64,000 nt of DNA from Rhodoferax sp. PAMC 29310 (GCF_017948265.1 NZ_CP072852.1:4278001-4342000); one strand, 5' to 3'; positions 50,066 through 59,851 are shown, numbered from the stretch's first letter. Numbers and translations: made by a program. Notes: generated by a model from the letters alone, not told the origin.

Positions 50066-50446
50066 ATGTTGACTCCTGCATCTTCCGCTGATTCTCTGGC
50101 CCGTCTGGCCGCCGTGATTGAGAGCCGCTTGCCACAGCAAGGCGGCAATCCGGAAGAAAGCTACGTCGCCCGTTTGCTGCACAAAGGCCCGGACGCTTTT
50201 TTGAAGAAGATCGGCGAGGAGGCGACCGAAGTGGTCATGGCGGCCAAAGACGCTGATTTTGGTGGGGACAAAACCAAAATTGTGGGTGAAGTTGCCGATT
50301 TGTGGTTTCATTGCATGATCGCCTTGGCCCACTACGGGTTGAAGCCCTCAGATGTCCTTACTGAACTGGAGCGCCGTGCGGGCACCAGTGGACTGGAAGA
50401 AAAGGCACTTCGCAAAGTACGCGCCCGAGAAGGAGAAGCCGGATGA
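50066..50446 (+). CDS. hisE: Phosphoribosyl-ATP pyrophosphatase
   Basis: HisE hydrolyses PR-ATP to PR-AMP. The 126-residue all-alpha MazG-like protein has [31 protein letters not shown] with the acidic metal-binding helix and [13 protein letters not shown]. It is separate from hisI, as usual in betaproteobacteria, and overlaps the DUF4870 gene by 4 bases. Confidence 0.96.
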   Translation: MLTPASSADSLARLAAVIESRLPQQGGNPEESYVARLLHKGPDAFLKKIGEEATEVVMAAKDADFGGDKTKIVGEVADLWFHCMIALAHYGLKPSDVLTELERRAGTSGLEEKALRKVRAREGEAG

Positions 50447-50859
50447 CGCAAGATTTCACAACACCCCCGAGCCAGGATCCCAATCGGGATCAGGCCAATT
50501 TGCAGCATTTGAAGTCACTCAACACGGTGGGCACTATTAGCTATGTGTTGCATCTGATCGTCGCCGTTGGAGCCTTGATTCCGGGCGGGCAGATGGGGCC
50601 GATTCTTCTGATCGTGGCCTTGGTCATGGACATGGTGAAACGTTCCGACGCGAAGGGCACGTGGCACGCCTCCCATTTTCGATGGCGCATCCGTACGGTG
50701 ATCATTGCGGGGCTGCTTTACGCGGTGACGTTTCCGCTCTGGTTTGTGTTTGTTTTACCCGGATGGATCGCCTGGTTGCTGATCTCCATCTGGTTTCTTT
50801 TCCGCATCGTCAGTGGCATGGTGAGCATGAACAAAGGTTTGCCCATGGAGTTTTCTTAA
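50443..50859 (+). CDS. DUF4870 family membrane protein
   Basis: The 138-residue protein has a polar N-terminal 25 residues, then three to four hydrophobic segments (for example [16 protein letters not shown] and [15 protein letters not shown]), with HFRWRIRT in the middle, matching DUF4870. The function is unknown. It sits between hisE and the HIT gene, with one- and four-base overlaps, so it is part of the same transcript. Confidence 0.8.
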   Translation: MTQDFTTPPSQDPNRDQANLQHLKSLNTVGTISYVLHLIVAVGALIPGGQMGPILLIVALVMDMVKRSDAKGTWHASHFRWRIRTVIIAGLLYAVTFPLWFVFVLPGWIAWLLISIWFLFRIVSGMVSMNKGLPMEFS

Positions 50860-51233
50860 TGATCGAACACGTTGTGGGGCACGATCCCGACTGCCTTTTC
50901 TGCAAAATTGTCGCGGGGAAGATTCCCTCTAAATTGGTTTACCAAGATGATGAGCTCTATGCGTTTCACGATATCAAGCCGTGGGCACCTGTTCATTTTT
51001 TGATTATTCCGAAAATGCACATCCCCTCCATGGCCCATCTTCAGGCTGAGCATGCGGCCCTGATGGGGCGCATGATGGTTTTAGCCCCACAATTGGCGAT
51101 GGAGCAAGGGTGCAATGCCTACCCTGCCGGTGGATTCCGCGTTTTGGCGAACACCGGTGACGAAGGGGGCCAAGAGGTCCATCACCTTCATGTTCACGTT
51201 ATGGGCGGTCCCCGGCCATGGCTGAAGGGTTAA
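50859..51233 (+). CDS. HIT family protein (histidine triad nucleotide-binding)
   Basis: The 124-residue protein has the N-terminal CLFCKIVAGKIPSKLVYQ and the histidine triad in HHLHVHVMGGP. HIT proteins of this HinT-type hydrolyse purine nucleotide phosphoramidates. The ATG at 50859 shares one base with the preceding stop. HIT next to hisE or tat genes is common in betaproteobacteria. Confidence 0.93.
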   Translation: MIEHVVGHDPDCLFCKIVAGKIPSKLVYQDDELYAFHDIKPWAPVHFLIIPKMHIPSMAHLQAEHAALMGRMMVLAPQLAMEQGCNAYPAGGFRVLANTGDEGGQEVHHLHVHVMGGPRPWLKG

Positions 51234-51301
51234 TTCAGTAACTTGTAAGAGGCCGACAGGGTTGGCCGACTAAAATTTCATATATTCGTTAGGAGATCTT
51301 T

Positions 51302-51544
51302 ATGGGTTCGTTTTCTATCTGGCACTGGTTGATTGTTCTTCTCATCGTCGTGATGGTGTTTGGCACTAAAAAGCTCAAAAACATGGGCGGCGACTTGGGT
51401 GGCGCAGTCAAAGGCTTCAAAGACGGTATGAAAGAAGGTAGTGCCTCGGCCGACGAGAAGCCGGAAGCTGATGCTGCCAAAGTGACTGCCAAATCGGCTG
51501 CGGAGGCCACCACGATTGACGTGGAAGCCAAGCAAAAGTCTTGA
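51302..51544 (+). CDS. tatA: Sec-independent translocase subunit TatA
   Basis: TatA lines the channel of the twin-arginine translocase. The 80-residue protein has an N-terminal helix ([20 protein letters not shown]), the [14 protein letters not shown] hinge, an amphipathic helix and a charged tail. GGAG at 51291-51294 lies 7 bases before the ATG. Confidence 0.95.
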   Translation: MGSFSIWHWLIVLLIVVMVFGTKKLKNMGGDLGGAVKGFKDGMKEGSASADEKPEADAAKVTAKSAAEATTIDVEAKQKS

Positions 51545-51574
51545 ACGCTACGCTGTCTTTGAGCCTGACGCGCC

Positions 51575-52039
51575 ATGATTGATCTCGGCATCTCAAAAAT
51601 GGCACTGATTGGCGCCGTGGCGCTGATCGTCATTGGCCCGGAAAAACTACCCCGTGTGGCCCGCACTTTGGGCACACTGATGGGCAAAGCCCAACGGTAT
51701 GTCGCAGATGTGAAAGCTGAGGTCAGTCGCTCCATGGAGCTAGACGAACTCAAGAAAATGAAGGAGTCGGTTGAGGGCGCTGCAAAGGACGTCGAAAACA
51801 CCATTCAAACCAACGCCAGCGACTTCGAGAAGTCCTGGGAGCAGGCCACTGACGTGGCTTCAAGTGGTTCTTCGTACGATGGCGCCAACTCTGTCCCGGT
51901 TTACCGCCATCCCCAAAAGAAATGGCGTGTCAAACAAGGGGCGACCCCTAACTGGTACAAGGCCCGCACCGGCATACGCACCAAGGCCTTGTCGGGCGCG
52001 GCGCGTGTGGCCAGATACCGGCCGAAAAAGCTTAATTGA
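51575..52039 (+). CDS. tatB: Sec-independent translocase subunit TatB
   Basis: TatB binds Tat signals together with TatC. The 154-residue protein begins [30 protein letters not shown], with the conserved Glu and GPEKLP hinge, and has a long charged amphipathic helix and basic tail. It overlaps tatC by 4 bases. Confidence 0.95.
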   Translation: MIDLGISKMALIGAVALIVIGPEKLPRVARTLGTLMGKAQRYVADVKAEVSRSMELDELKKMKESVEGAAKDVENTIQTNASDFEKSWEQATDVASSGSSYDGANSVPVYRHPQKKWRVKQGATPNWYKARTGIRTKALSGAARVARYRPKKLN

Positions 52040-52827
52040 TGTCTGACTCCTCTCCAAAAAACGACGAACTTGCCGGCACCGAACAGCCTTTTGTCCAACA
52101 CCTTGTAGAACTGCGTGATCGTTTGGTGAAAGCCATGATCGCGATTGGTATTGCAGGTGCCGCACTGGCCATATTTCCAGGCCCTAGTGCCCTGTATGAC
52201 TTGTTGGCAGCACCGTTGGTGGCGCATTTGCCTGCGGGCGCCACATTGATCGCGACGTCGGTCATTTCGCCGTTCATGGTGCCGCTTAAGGTATTGCTGA
52301 TGGCCGCGTTTCTGATGGCATTGCCCTTTGTGCTCTATCAGGTTTGGTCGTTTGTTGCGCCTGGCTTGTATGCCCATGAAAAGCGCTTGGTGCTTCCATT
52401 GGTTGCCTCCAGCACGATTTTGTTTTTTGTTGGCGTGGCCTTTTGTTATTTCTTCGTGTTTGGCCAAGTGTTCAGCTTTATTCAGGGGTTTGCGCCGAAA
52501 AGCATCACTGCAACGCCTGACATTGAGGCCTACTTAAGTTTCGTGCTCACCATGTTTCTGGCCTTCGGTTTGGCGTTCGAAGTGCCGATCGTGGTCGTTG
52601 TTTTGGCTCGCATGGGCATTGTGAGTGTCGATAAACTGAAGGAATTTCGCGGCTATTTTGTTGTTCTGGCCTTTATCATTGCGGCCATCGTGACGCCGCC
52701 GGATGTCGTTTCCCAGCTGGCACTTGCGATTCCTATGTGCCTTTTGTACGAAGTCGGTATCTGGGCGTCAGTTCTTTTCATCAGGCACACACAGGGGCCA
52801 GATGAAAGCACGGAGAAGTCGCAATAG
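52036..52827 (+). CDS. tatC: Sec-independent translocase subunit TatC
   Basis: TatC is the six-helix receptor for twin-arginine signals. The 263-residue protein has [18 protein letters not shown] at the N-terminus and [22 protein letters not shown] in the middle, as in the family. It is convergent with the protease gene (12 bases between stops). Clients in this window include MsrP and probably the Rieske protein. Confidence 0.96.
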   Translation: MMSDSSPKNDELAGTEQPFVQHLVELRDRLVKAMIAIGIAGAALAIFPGPSALYDLLAAPLVAHLPAGATLIATSVISPFMVPLKVLLMAAFLMALPFVLYQVWSFVAPGLYAHEKRLVLPLVASSTILFFVGVAFCYFFVFGQVFSFIQGFAPKSITATPDIEAYLSFVLTMFLAFGLAFEVPIVVVVLARMGIVSVDKLKEFRGYFVVLAFIIAAIVTPPDVVSQLALAIPMCLLYEVGIWASVLFIRHTQGPDESTEKSQ

Positions 52828-52839
52828 CCAGTAGCTGAA

Positions 52840-53985
52840 TCAACGTTGGATCGATCTTCTGGGTTGAGGCCGTGTGCCGGGCACCACGTTTGTCGTCACG
52901 ACGTTGTCGCCGCGTTGCACACTGAACTCCGAAGCGGTGCCAGGTTTGAGCGCCGCGACTTTGGACAGCAACTCCGACACATTTGCGACGGTTTGGCCGG
53001 CCACGCTGGTGATGACGTCGCCCGGCCGAATACCTGAAAGGGCCGCTGGACCGTTCTGTAGAACTCCGGTGATGATCACTCCTTTTGTGACTTTCACGCC
53101 AAACGTTTCCGCCAACTCCGGGGTCAGATCGTTGGGTTCGACGCCTATCCAGCCTCGTGTGACCTGCCCGTCCTTGACAATCCCCTCCATGACGAATTTG
53201 GCCGTGGACACCGGAATTGCAAATCCAATGCCCATGCTGCCGCCGGAGCGTGAGTAAATCGCTGTGTTGATACCGAGTAGGTTGCCGCTGGTGTCGACTA
53301 AGGCGCCGCCTGAGTTACCTGGGTTAATGGCCGCATCGGTCTGAATGAAGTTCTCGAAGGTGTTGATGCCCAACTGGTTGCGGCCCAACGCACTGACGAT
53401 GCCACCGGTCACGGTTTGCCCAACGCCAAAGGGATTGCCAATGGCTAACACCTGATCACCGACTTGCAAGGTGTCAGAGTCTCCCAGCACAATAACGGGG
53501 AGCCGGTCCAGTTCAATTTTCAGCACGGCCAAGTCGGTGTCTGGGTCAGTGCCAATTACTTTGGCCCGAGCGCGTCGGCTGTCATTCAGGATGACCTCAA
53601 TCTCATCTGCGCTTTCGACGACATGATTATTGGTCAAGATGTAGCCGCTGGGGCTGATGATGACGCCGCTACCCAGTCCAACTTGGGGCGCGTTTCCCTG
53701 CTCCCCAAAGAAAAATTTGAACCAGGGATCGTCGCTGTGCGGTGACCCTGGCGCAGCCTTGCTGGTGTTGATGCTGACAACTGCAGCGGCTGATTTTTTC
53801 GCCGCCAAGCGAAAGCTTCCCTGTGGGACAGCAGTCGCGTCGGTTGCCGGCGCTTCAAATAAGGCCACCGTCCCCGAGCGGGAACCGCGGGCACCCATCC
53901 AGTCGGGCTTGAGCGTGCCCACGACAAAATAGGCGGCAATCAAGACCGTCACAGTTTGCGAGAACAATAACCAGAGGCGTTTCAT
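52840..53985 (-). CDS. HtrA/DegS-type trypsin-like serine protease with one PDZ domain
   Basis: The 381-residue protein has an N-terminal membrane helix (about 6-24), then a trypsin-like domain with the catalytic His in ILTNNHVV, Asp in DPDTDLAVLK and Ser in NPGNSGGAL, and one PDZ domain (about 270-365). A single PDZ with a membrane anchor suits the DegS/AlgW group more than the two-PDZ DegP/DegQ group. DegS-type proteases cleave anti-sigma factors in response to outer-membrane stress. The gene faces tatC. Confidence 0.9.
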   Translation of the reverse strand: MKRLWLLFSQTVTVLIAAYFVVGTLKPDWMGARGSRSGTVALFEAPATDATAVPQGSFRLAAKKSAAAVVSINTSKAAPGSPHSDDPWFKFFFGEQGNAPQVGLGSGVIISPSGYILTNNHVVESADEIEVILNDSRRARAKVIGTDPDTDLAVLKIELDRLPVIVLGDSDTLQVGDQVLAIGNPFGVGQTVTGGIVSALGRNQLGINTFENFIQTDAAINPGNSGGALVDTSGNLLGINTAIYSRSGGSMGIGFAIPVSTAKFVMEGIVKDGQVTRGWIGVEPNDLTPELAETFGVKVTKGVIITGVLQNGPAALSGIRPGDVITSVAGQTVANVSELLSKVAALKPGTASEFSVQRGDNVVTTNVVPGTRPQPRRSIQR

Positions 53986-54130
53986 TGAATCTTTCAGGCC
54001 AAAGGCCCCGGAAGTAGAGTAAAGGTCGATTAGAGTGAAATTGTAGGCCGCGGCCCATCATTCTGATGAAAAAGGGAATTGCGCCGGTGCGAGTCGTGTC
54101 ACTTTGAAGGCGGTACAGTCCAATCACCCT

Positions 54131-54607
54131 ATGACGAATCCCCGCCAGACCATTCACATTCATCCAGAAGCTCCTCAGAAGCCAAGTGAAGGTATGCCAT
54201 GCAACGGCTGTGGCGTCTGCTGTCTGACCGAGCCGTGCCCCCTTGGCGTCTTGTTGTCAGGACGCCGTCAAGGCGCTTGCAAAGCATTGCGATGGTCTGA
54301 AGGTGGACTGTTGTACCGATGTGGTGCGATCAGTGAACCCAAGGATGTCCTCAGTCGTGCTTTGCCGCAGTGGCTTCGACCCATCGCGACTGGGTTAAGT
54401 CCATTGATGGCACGGCTGGCCAAGCGATGGATCGCAGTAGGTCAGGGTTGTGACAGCTCACTTGAAGTGGCTTCTGTTGCCGGGTCGTCGTCTAAGCCCG
54501 GCATTTCGCCGACAATTTCGTCAACACTCACCGAACTTCCGATGCGACCCCATCCATCACCCGACCACCACCATGACAAGCCGACTTCAACTCCTAGAGA
54601 GTTTTGA
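54131..54607 (+). CDS. Cysteine-cluster protein (YkgJ-like zinc- or iron-binding)
   Basis: The 158-residue protein has Cys24, 27, 30, 31 and 36 in CNGCGVCCLTEPC, with further Cys at 50, 64 and 107. The cluster resembles YkgJ/DUF-type cysteine-rich proteins thought to bind metal, possibly an iron-sulfur cluster. The last 45 or so residues after GQGCDSS are low-complexity and Ser/Pro/Thr/His-rich, and the final 35 bases overlap the Nif3-like gene. The tail may not be native. ATG at 54131 is preferred over an in-frame ATG 27 bases upstream. Confidence 0.65.
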   Translation: MTNPRQTIHIHPEAPQKPSEGMPCNGCGVCCLTEPCPLGVLLSGRRQGACKALRWSEGGLLYRCGAISEPKDVLSRALPQWLRPIATGLSPLMARLAKRWIAVGQGCDSSLEVASVAGSSSKPGISPTISSTLTELPMRPHPSPDHHHDKPTSTPREF

Positions 54608-55331
54608 CACCCTGCTGAATCCGGAGCGCTTTCGCGACTACGGCCCCAACGGACTTCAGGTTGAAGGCAATGAGCGGATCCGAAAAATTGTCTCAGGGGT
54701 CACGGCCAGCCGAGCGTTGATTGAAGCCGCCGTTGAGGCCAAAGCCGACACGATTTTTGTGCACCACGGCTTGTTTTGGCGAGGCCAAGACGGTTGCGTT
54801 ACCGGTTGGATGAAGCAGCGACTCGCTTTGCTCTTGGCCCACGACATTAATTTATTTGCCTATCACCTGCCGCTGGATGCTCACCCCGAGCTGGGAAATA
54901 ATGCACAGTTCGGCTTGAAGCTGGGCTTGTCGACGCAGAAGCGCTTTGGCGAGCAAGACTTGGGATTTATTGCTGAATGCCCTTCCAATGAGGGGTTTGC
55001 CAATGCTGGAGCCTTGGTGCAACGGCTGGAAAAAGAGCTAAATCGTCCTGTGACCTTTGTTGGAAAAAAAGATTCCGATATTGAAAAAATAGCATGGTGC
55101 ACTGGTGGAGCGCAAAGTTATTTCGAACCGGCCATTGCAGCGGGGGCGAGTGTTTTCATCACCGGTGAGATATCCGAACCACAGGCGCACTATGCCCGGG
55201 AATGTGGCGTTTCCTACATTGCCTGCGGCCACCATGCCAGCGAACGCTATGGCGCGCAAGCCGTGGCGGCCCACATCGCAGCACAGTTGAACCTAGACCA
55301 TGAGTTCATCGACATCCCTAACCCCGCTTGA
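54573..55331 (+). CDS. Nif3-like dinuclear metal center hexameric protein
   Basis: The 252-residue protein has GLQVEG near residue 24, VHHGLFWRGQ (metal-binding His pair) and GEISEPQAHYARECGVSYIACGHHASERYG near residue 210, the NIF3/YbgI signatures. Members are toroidal hexamers with a two-metal site; the true substrate is not settled and proposals include GTP cyclohydrolase-like activity. The ATG at 54573 is used because family similarity starts there; the gene begins 35 bases before the end of the preceding gene. pdxA follows after 6 bases. Confidence 0.92.
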   Translation: MTSRLQLLESFDTLLNPERFRDYGPNGLQVEGNERIRKIVSGVTASRALIEAAVEAKADTIFVHHGLFWRGQDGCVTGWMKQRLALLLAHDINLFAYHLPLDAHPELGNNAQFGLKLGLSTQKRFGEQDLGFIAECPSNEGFANAGALVQRLEKELNRPVTFVGKKDSDIEKIAWCTGGAQSYFEPAIAAGASVFITGEISEPQAHYARECGVSYIACGHHASERYGAQAVAAHIAAQLNLDHEFIDIPNPA

Positions 55332-55337
55332 GAGCAG

Positions 55338-56393
55338 ATGAACACCGTCAACACGTCCATGAAACTCCCCATTGCCATCACACTAGGTGATCCTGCGGGC
55401 GTGGGTCCCGAGATCATTGCGAAGGCCTTTCGTGACGCCCCCGATGTGACCGAAGGCTGTTTTGTTGTGGGTGACGTCGGCGTCGTTCGGCGCGCGCTTC
55501 AGGTCGTCTATGGTGGAGGTCTCCCGCTGCCTGTGGCCGTGCTTGACGATATGGGCGATATCGTCTTAGTGCCACCGAATTGCGTGCCAGTGTGGCCAGC
55601 AGCCACCTTGACCATACTGCCTCCCTATGGGCGGCTTAGTGCGGAGGCGGGTCGATTGGCTGCTGAATGTGTGGTTTGGGCGACGAGAGCGGCGTTGCGG
55701 GGCGACATTCGCGCAATGGTGACCGCTCCTCTAAACAAGGCGGCTTTGTCGTTGGCTGGCCTGCCGCATGACGGCTTTCCCGGGCACACCGAAATGCTGC
55801 AAGCCTTGTCGGCGGAGCATGCCGGTAGGTGCGTAGCTCAAATGCCGGTTCGCATGATGCTGGCCAACGATGAGTTGCGTGTCATTTTGGTCAGCATTCA
55901 TTTGTCATTGAAAGCGGCCATTGATGCGGTCAATTTTGAAAGTGTTCTGCAAACCATTCGAATTACCCAGAAGGCCTTAACGCCGGTACTGGGGCGCCCT
56001 CCCCGAATCGCGGTGGCCGGATTGAACCCCCATGCGGGCGAATTAGGCCTATTTGGACGAGAAGAAATTGACACCATCGGTCCAGCCATTGCCGCTGCGA
56101 GCGCCGAGGGGATTGTGGTGAGTGGTCCGTTTGCGCCTGACTCTGTTTTCATGCGTGCGAGAAATTCGGCTAACCACATTGGGGAGTTTGACGTCGTGGT
56201 GGCGATGTACCACGACCAAGGACTGATCCCCGTCAAATACCTCGGGATGGAACAGGGCGTCAATGTCACATTGGGATTGCCCTTGGTTCGGACCAGCCCA
56301 GACCATGGGACCGCTTTTGACATTGCGGGGACGGGACTGGCCGACGCTACCAGCCTCATTGCCGCGATTAGGATGGCAAAGCAGCTCAGTTAA
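55338..56393 (+). CDS. pdxA: 4-Hydroxythreonine-4-phosphate dehydrogenase
   Basis: PdxA oxidises 4-phosphohydroxy-L-threonine in pyridoxal 5'-phosphate synthesis. The 351-residue protein has ITLGDPAGVGPEI, TAPLNKAALSLAG and the His-containing GHTEML, plus NPHAGELGLFGREE, and GVNVTLGLPLVRTSPDHGTAFDIAG near the end. The start could be the ATG at 55338 or the more usual 55359 (MKLPIAITLGDPAG). It converges on the damaged mscL gene. Confidence 0.95.
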   Translation: MNTVNTSMKLPIAITLGDPAGVGPEIIAKAFRDAPDVTEGCFVVGDVGVVRRALQVVYGGGLPLPVAVLDDMGDIVLVPPNCVPVWPAATLTILPPYGRLSAEAGRLAAECVVWATRAALRGDIRAMVTAPLNKAALSLAGLPHDGFPGHTEMLQALSAEHAGRCVAQMPVRMMLANDELRVILVSIHLSLKAAIDAVNFESVLQTIRITQKALTPVLGRPPRIAVAGLNPHAGELGLFGREEIDTIGPAIAAASAEGIVVSGPFAPDSVFMRARNSANHIGEFDVVVAMYHDQGLIPVKYLGMEQGVNVTLGLPLVRTSPDHGTAFDIAGTGLADATSLIAAIRMAKQLS

Positions 56394-56403
56394 GCCGCAC
56401 GCC

Positions 56404-56829
56404 TTATTGTTCCCAGCAGCAAAGATTAAAGCGGCGTAACTCCGGCCTCCTGTCAGTGCCCTTTGAGGCTGTCCCGGCAGGGACGTCCCTCTTCAGTCCA
56501 TTCATCTGCTTGACCATCATAAAAATGATGAACGCCAAAAAGGCGAAATTAACGGCCACGGTGATGAAATTGCCATAAGCAAACAGGGGAACTCCTGCCT
56601 TTGTGAGCGCCACCAAACTCATTTCCGTACCTTCTGGGGGAGTGCCCAACACGATAAATAGATTGGAAAAGTCTAATTTGCCGAATATTGCACCGACCAA
56701 CGGCATGATCAACTCCTTTACCATGGAGTCAACGATCTTGCCAAACGCGCCTCCAATGATGACGCCGACCGCCAGATCCATCACATTGCCTTTCACAGCA
56801 AACTCTTAAAATTCTTGCATCATTCCCAT
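56404..56829 (-). pseudogene. mscL: Large-conductance mechanosensitive channel MscL, interrupted by a stop at codon 8
   Basis: MscL is the pressure-relief channel of the inner membrane. The reading from the ATG at 56829 is [30 protein letters not shown]. The stop is TAA at 56808-56806, where the family has Lys or Arg (AAA or AAG would need one change). AGGAG lies 8 bases upstream of the ATG, so the intended start is clear. Beyond the stop the frame is open to 56404 and both membrane helices and the pore sequence are intact. A GTG at 56796 could restart translation and would lose the amphipathic first helix. The C-terminal end (after MNGLKRD) does not match the usual ELLREIRDLL-type helix. I call it a pseudogene or a recoded gene. 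Confidence 0.7.
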
Positions 56830-56931
56830 GTTCGATACTCCTGCAGATTGAGTCCCGCAGTATGGGTCAGCCAGCCGGTCAGTGTTAAAACTCGATATCG
56901 GTTTTCGGCATTAGTTCCGAATTTAGTGCTC

Positions 56932-56948
56932 AGCTACAATAAGTAGCT
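56932..56948. promoter_or_regulatory. Inverted repeat around a -10-like box upstream of petA
   Basis: AGCTAC and GTAGCT flank AATAA, and TACAAT (56935-56940) overlaps the left arm. A second pair, TTCGG at 56904-56908 and CCGAA at 56917-56921, lies just upstream. The site is 34 bases before the petA ATG in a 153-base gap between mscL and petA. It may be a promoter/operator for petABC; the -35 box is not clear. Confidence 0.3.
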
Positions 56949-56982
56949 AACCCATTAGCGATGTTTTTCATTGAGGATTCCC

Positions 56983-57597
56983 ATGAGTGAAACCCTTGTC
57001 GACGGCGGACAGATCGACTCAAGCAAACGAACGTGGCTGATAGCGTCAAGCTGCGTCGGTGTCGTAGGTGCTGGTGCCGTCGCCGTACCTTTTGTCAGCA
57101 GTTTTCAACCTTCGGAAAGAGCGAAAGCCGCTGGCGCCGCTGTCGAGGCTGATATTTCAGCGCTCAAACCCGGCGAGAAAATGACCGTTGAGTGGCGCGG
57201 CAAGCCGGTCTGGATCATGCGTCGTACGCCTGATCAGTTGGCTGCGTTGCCCAAGCTGGACTCTCAACTGGCAGATCCTAAGTCTGAACGCAAGCCTGCT
57301 GAGCAAGCGCCTGACTACGCTCGCAACGAAGTGCGTTCGATCAAGCCGGAGTACTTCGTCGCTGTTGGCATTTGCACACACTTGGGTTGCTCGCCCTCCG
57401 ATAAGTTTCAGACTGGGGCTCAGCCCTCATTGCCCGATGACTGGCAGGGAGGATTCTTTTGTCCTTGTCACGGATCGACCTTTGATTTGGCTGGACGCGT
57501 CTACAAAAACAAGCCTGCGCCAGACAATCTTGAAGTGCCGCCGCATATGTATTTATCCGACACCAAGTTGCTAATCGGCGACGACAAGAAAGCCTGA
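56983..57597 (+). CDS. petA: Ubiquinol-cytochrome c reductase iron-sulfur (Rieske) subunit
   Basis: The Rieske protein carries the 2Fe-2S cluster that takes electrons from ubiquinol in the bc1 complex. The 204-residue protein has an N-terminal anchor [21 protein letters not shown] and cluster motifs CTHLGCSP and CPCHGSTFD. The anchor has KR instead of the RR seen in strict Tat signals; bacterial Rieske proteins are Tat-dependent. The ATG at 56983 is used; an in-frame TTG at 56971 would add four residues. petB follows after 10 bases. Confidence 0.95.
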   Translation: MSETLVDGGQIDSSKRTWLIASSCVGVVGAGAVAVPFVSSFQPSERAKAAGAAVEADISALKPGEKMTVEWRGKPVWIMRRTPDQLAALPKLDSQLADPKSERKPAEQAPDYARNEVRSIKPEYFVAVGICTHLGCSPSDKFQTGAQPSLPDDWQGGFFCPCHGSTFDLAGRVYKNKPAPDNLEVPPHMYLSDTKLLIGDDKKA

Positions 57598-57607
57598 GGA
57601 CGTAAAC

Positions 57608-59008
57608 ATGGCTGAATTTCACGAAGTTTCTCCCAATGCGCCCGCCGGCGAAAAGCTGTTGAATTGGGTTGACAACCGCTTTCCTGCGTCAAAGCTCTTT
57701 AAAGAGCACATGAGCGAGTACTACGCTCCCAAGAATTTCAATTTTTGGTATATTTTCGGCGCGCTGTCCCTCTTGGTGCTTGTCATTCAAATCGTGACCG
57801 GTATTTTCCTGGTCATGCACTACAAGCCCGATGCGGCGCTGGCTTTTGCGTCAGTTGAGTACATCATGCGCGATGTGCCGTGGGGGTGGTTGATTCGCTA
57901 CATGCACTCTACTGGCGCCTCTGCATTCTTTGTCGTGGTGTACCTGCACATGTTCAGGGGCCTCATGTATGGCAGCTATCGCAAACCACGCGAGTTGATC
58001 TGGCTTTTTGGCTGCGGTATTTTCCTGGCATTGATGGCTGAAGCCTTTATGGGTTACTTGTTGCCTTGGGGTCAGATGAGCTATTGGGGTGCGCAGGTGA
58101 TTGTCAACCTCTTTGCCGCCATTCCATTCGTTGGTCCTGATCTTGCATTGTTGATTCGTGGGGACTTTGTGGTGGGTGACGCCACGTTGAATCGCTTCTT
58201 TAGCTTTCACGTGATTGCTGTGCCTCTGGTTCTGTTGGGTCTGGTCGTGGCGCACATCATCGCTTTGCATGAAGTGGGCTCTAATAACCCGGATGGTGTT
58301 GAGATCAAGAACCATAAGGATGAAAAAGGTCGCCCGTTAGACGGCATTCCTTTTCACCCCTACTACTCGGTGCACGACATCTTCGCTGTCAGTGTGTTCT
58401 TGATGGTGTTCACCGCCATTGTTTTCTTCGCACCTGAAATGGGGGGGTACTTCCTAGAGTACAACAACTTCATTCCAGCTGATCCATTCCAAACCCCGCT
58501 TCACATCGCGCCAGTTTGGTACTTCACACCTTTCTACTCAATGTTGCGCGCCGTGACGACGGAAATGATGTACGTCTTTATGGCCTGTGTCTTGGGTGGT
58601 GCGATCGTTGCCGCGGTGAAGGGGAAGATGCCCGCAGTATTCAAAGGTGCTATTTTGGTGGCGGCTGTTGCCGTGGTTGGCATGATGTTGGCCATTGACG
58701 CGAAATTCTGGGGCGTTGTCGCAATGGGTGGTGGCGTTGTGATTCTGTTCTTCTTGCCTTGGCTGGATCACAGCGAGGCCAAATCGATTCGCTATCGTCC
58801 TCAGTGGCACAAATACATGTATGCCGTGTTTGTGGTTAATTTCCTGGTGCTGGGCTACCTGGGAATTTTGCCTCCCTCTGACATCGGTGGACGTGTGGCG
58901 CAGATTGGCACCTTGTTCTACTTCGGCTTCTTTATCTTGATGCCTTGGTGGAGTCGTCTTGGTGTTACCAAGCCGGTGCCTGAGCGTGTCACATTCACGG
59001 CACATTGA
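57608..59008 (+). CDS. petB: Cytochrome b subunit of the bc1 complex
   Basis: Cytochrome b holds two hemes and the quinone sites. The 466-residue protein has the b-heme His residues (for example in [26 protein letters not shown] and [29 protein letters not shown]), PEWY-like site replaced by the usual PVWYFTPFY region, and [16 protein letters not shown]. About eight to nine helices are visible. Confidence 0.96.
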   Translation: MAEFHEVSPNAPAGEKLLNWVDNRFPASKLFKEHMSEYYAPKNFNFWYIFGALSLLVLVIQIVTGIFLVMHYKPDAALAFASVEYIMRDVPWGWLIRYMHSTGASAFFVVVYLHMFRGLMYGSYRKPRELIWLFGCGIFLALMAEAFMGYLLPWGQMSYWGAQVIVNLFAAIPFVGPDLALLIRGDFVVGDATLNRFFSFHVIAVPLVLLGLVVAHIIALHEVGSNNPDGVEIKNHKDEKGRPLDGIPFHPYYSVHDIFAVSVFLMVFTAIVFFAPEMGGYFLEYNNFIPADPFQTPLHIAPVWYFTPFYSMLRAVTTEMMYVFMACVLGGAIVAAVKGKMPAVFKGAILVAAVAVVGMMLAIDAKFWGVVAMGGGVVILFFLPWLDHSEAKSIRYRPQWHKYMYAVFVVNFLVLGYLGILPPSDIGGRVAQIGTLFYFGFFILMPWWSRLGVTKPVPERVTFTAH

Positions 59009-59021
59009 GTGGGATTAGAAA

Positions 59022-59798
59022 ATGAAAACAATGAGTTTCACTAATAAGGCTTTCTGCGGCTTGATGCTGGCTTTGGGCATGTCGATAGGAGCGCACGCAG
59101 CGGGTGGCGGTGGATTGGCTTGGGATAAAGCGCCCAACAAAACCAATGACATGGCTGCCCTGCAGAATGGGGTTAAGCTGTTCGCGAACTACTGTCTAAA
59201 TTGCCATTCAGCCGCTTTCATGCGGTACACCCGTTTGACAGACATTGGGTTGACTGAGAGCCAGATCAAAGACAATTTATTGGTAACCAATTCAAAAATT
59301 GGCGACACCATGAAGGCAGCGATTGACCCGAAGCAGGCGAAAGCTTGGTTTGGCGCCAATCCGCCTGATTTAACCGTGATTGCCCGTTCGCGGGCTGGTT
59401 CGGGTGGTTCCGGTGCGGATTATCTCTACACCTACATGCGGACTTTCTATAGAGACGCGGAAAAACCAACTGGTTGGAATAATCTCGCATTCCCCAACGT
59501 GGCCATGCCGCATGTGCTCTGGGAACTTCAGGGTGAGCGCAGTCCGATCTTTGAGGTTATTGGGGAGCACGGTCATGAAACCAAGGTCTTCAAGGGATGG
59601 AAGCAGGAAGCGCCCGGCACAATGTCTCCATTGCAATACGACGAAGCAATGGGGGATTTGGTGAGCTATCTACAATGGATGGGCGAGCCCGTTCAAAACA
59701 CCCGCGTTCGAGTAGGTGTTTGGGTTCTTTTATTCCTGGGCGTGCTCACTTTCTTCACGTGGAGATTGAATGCAGCCTACTGGAAAGATATAAAGTAA
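59022..59798 (+). CDS. petC: Cytochrome c1
   Basis: Cytochrome c1 takes electrons from the Rieske protein and passes them to soluble cytochrome c. The 258-residue precursor has a signal peptide (to about AHAAG), the heme motif CLNCHS, a heme-binding region with SGGSGADYLYTYMRTFYRD and a C-terminal membrane anchor (VWVLLFLGVLTFFTWRLN). It is followed by a strong terminator-like hairpin before sspA. Confidence 0.96.
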   Translation: MKTMSFTNKAFCGLMLALGMSIGAHAAGGGGLAWDKAPNKTNDMAALQNGVKLFANYCLNCHSAAFMRYTRLTDIGLTESQIKDNLLVTNSKIGDTMKAAIDPKQAKAWFGANPPDLTVIARSRAGSGGSGADYLYTYMRTFYRDAEKPTGWNNLAFPNVAMPHVLWELQGERSPIFEVIGEHGHETKVFKGWKQEAPGTMSPLQYDEAMGDLVSYLQWMGEPVQNTRVRVGVWVLLFLGVLTFFTWRLNAAYWKDIK

Positions 59799-59851
59799 GC
59801 GAAGCATTCGACTTGGGTTCCTCATAGTGCTGTGGAGAATCCAGTTTGTTC

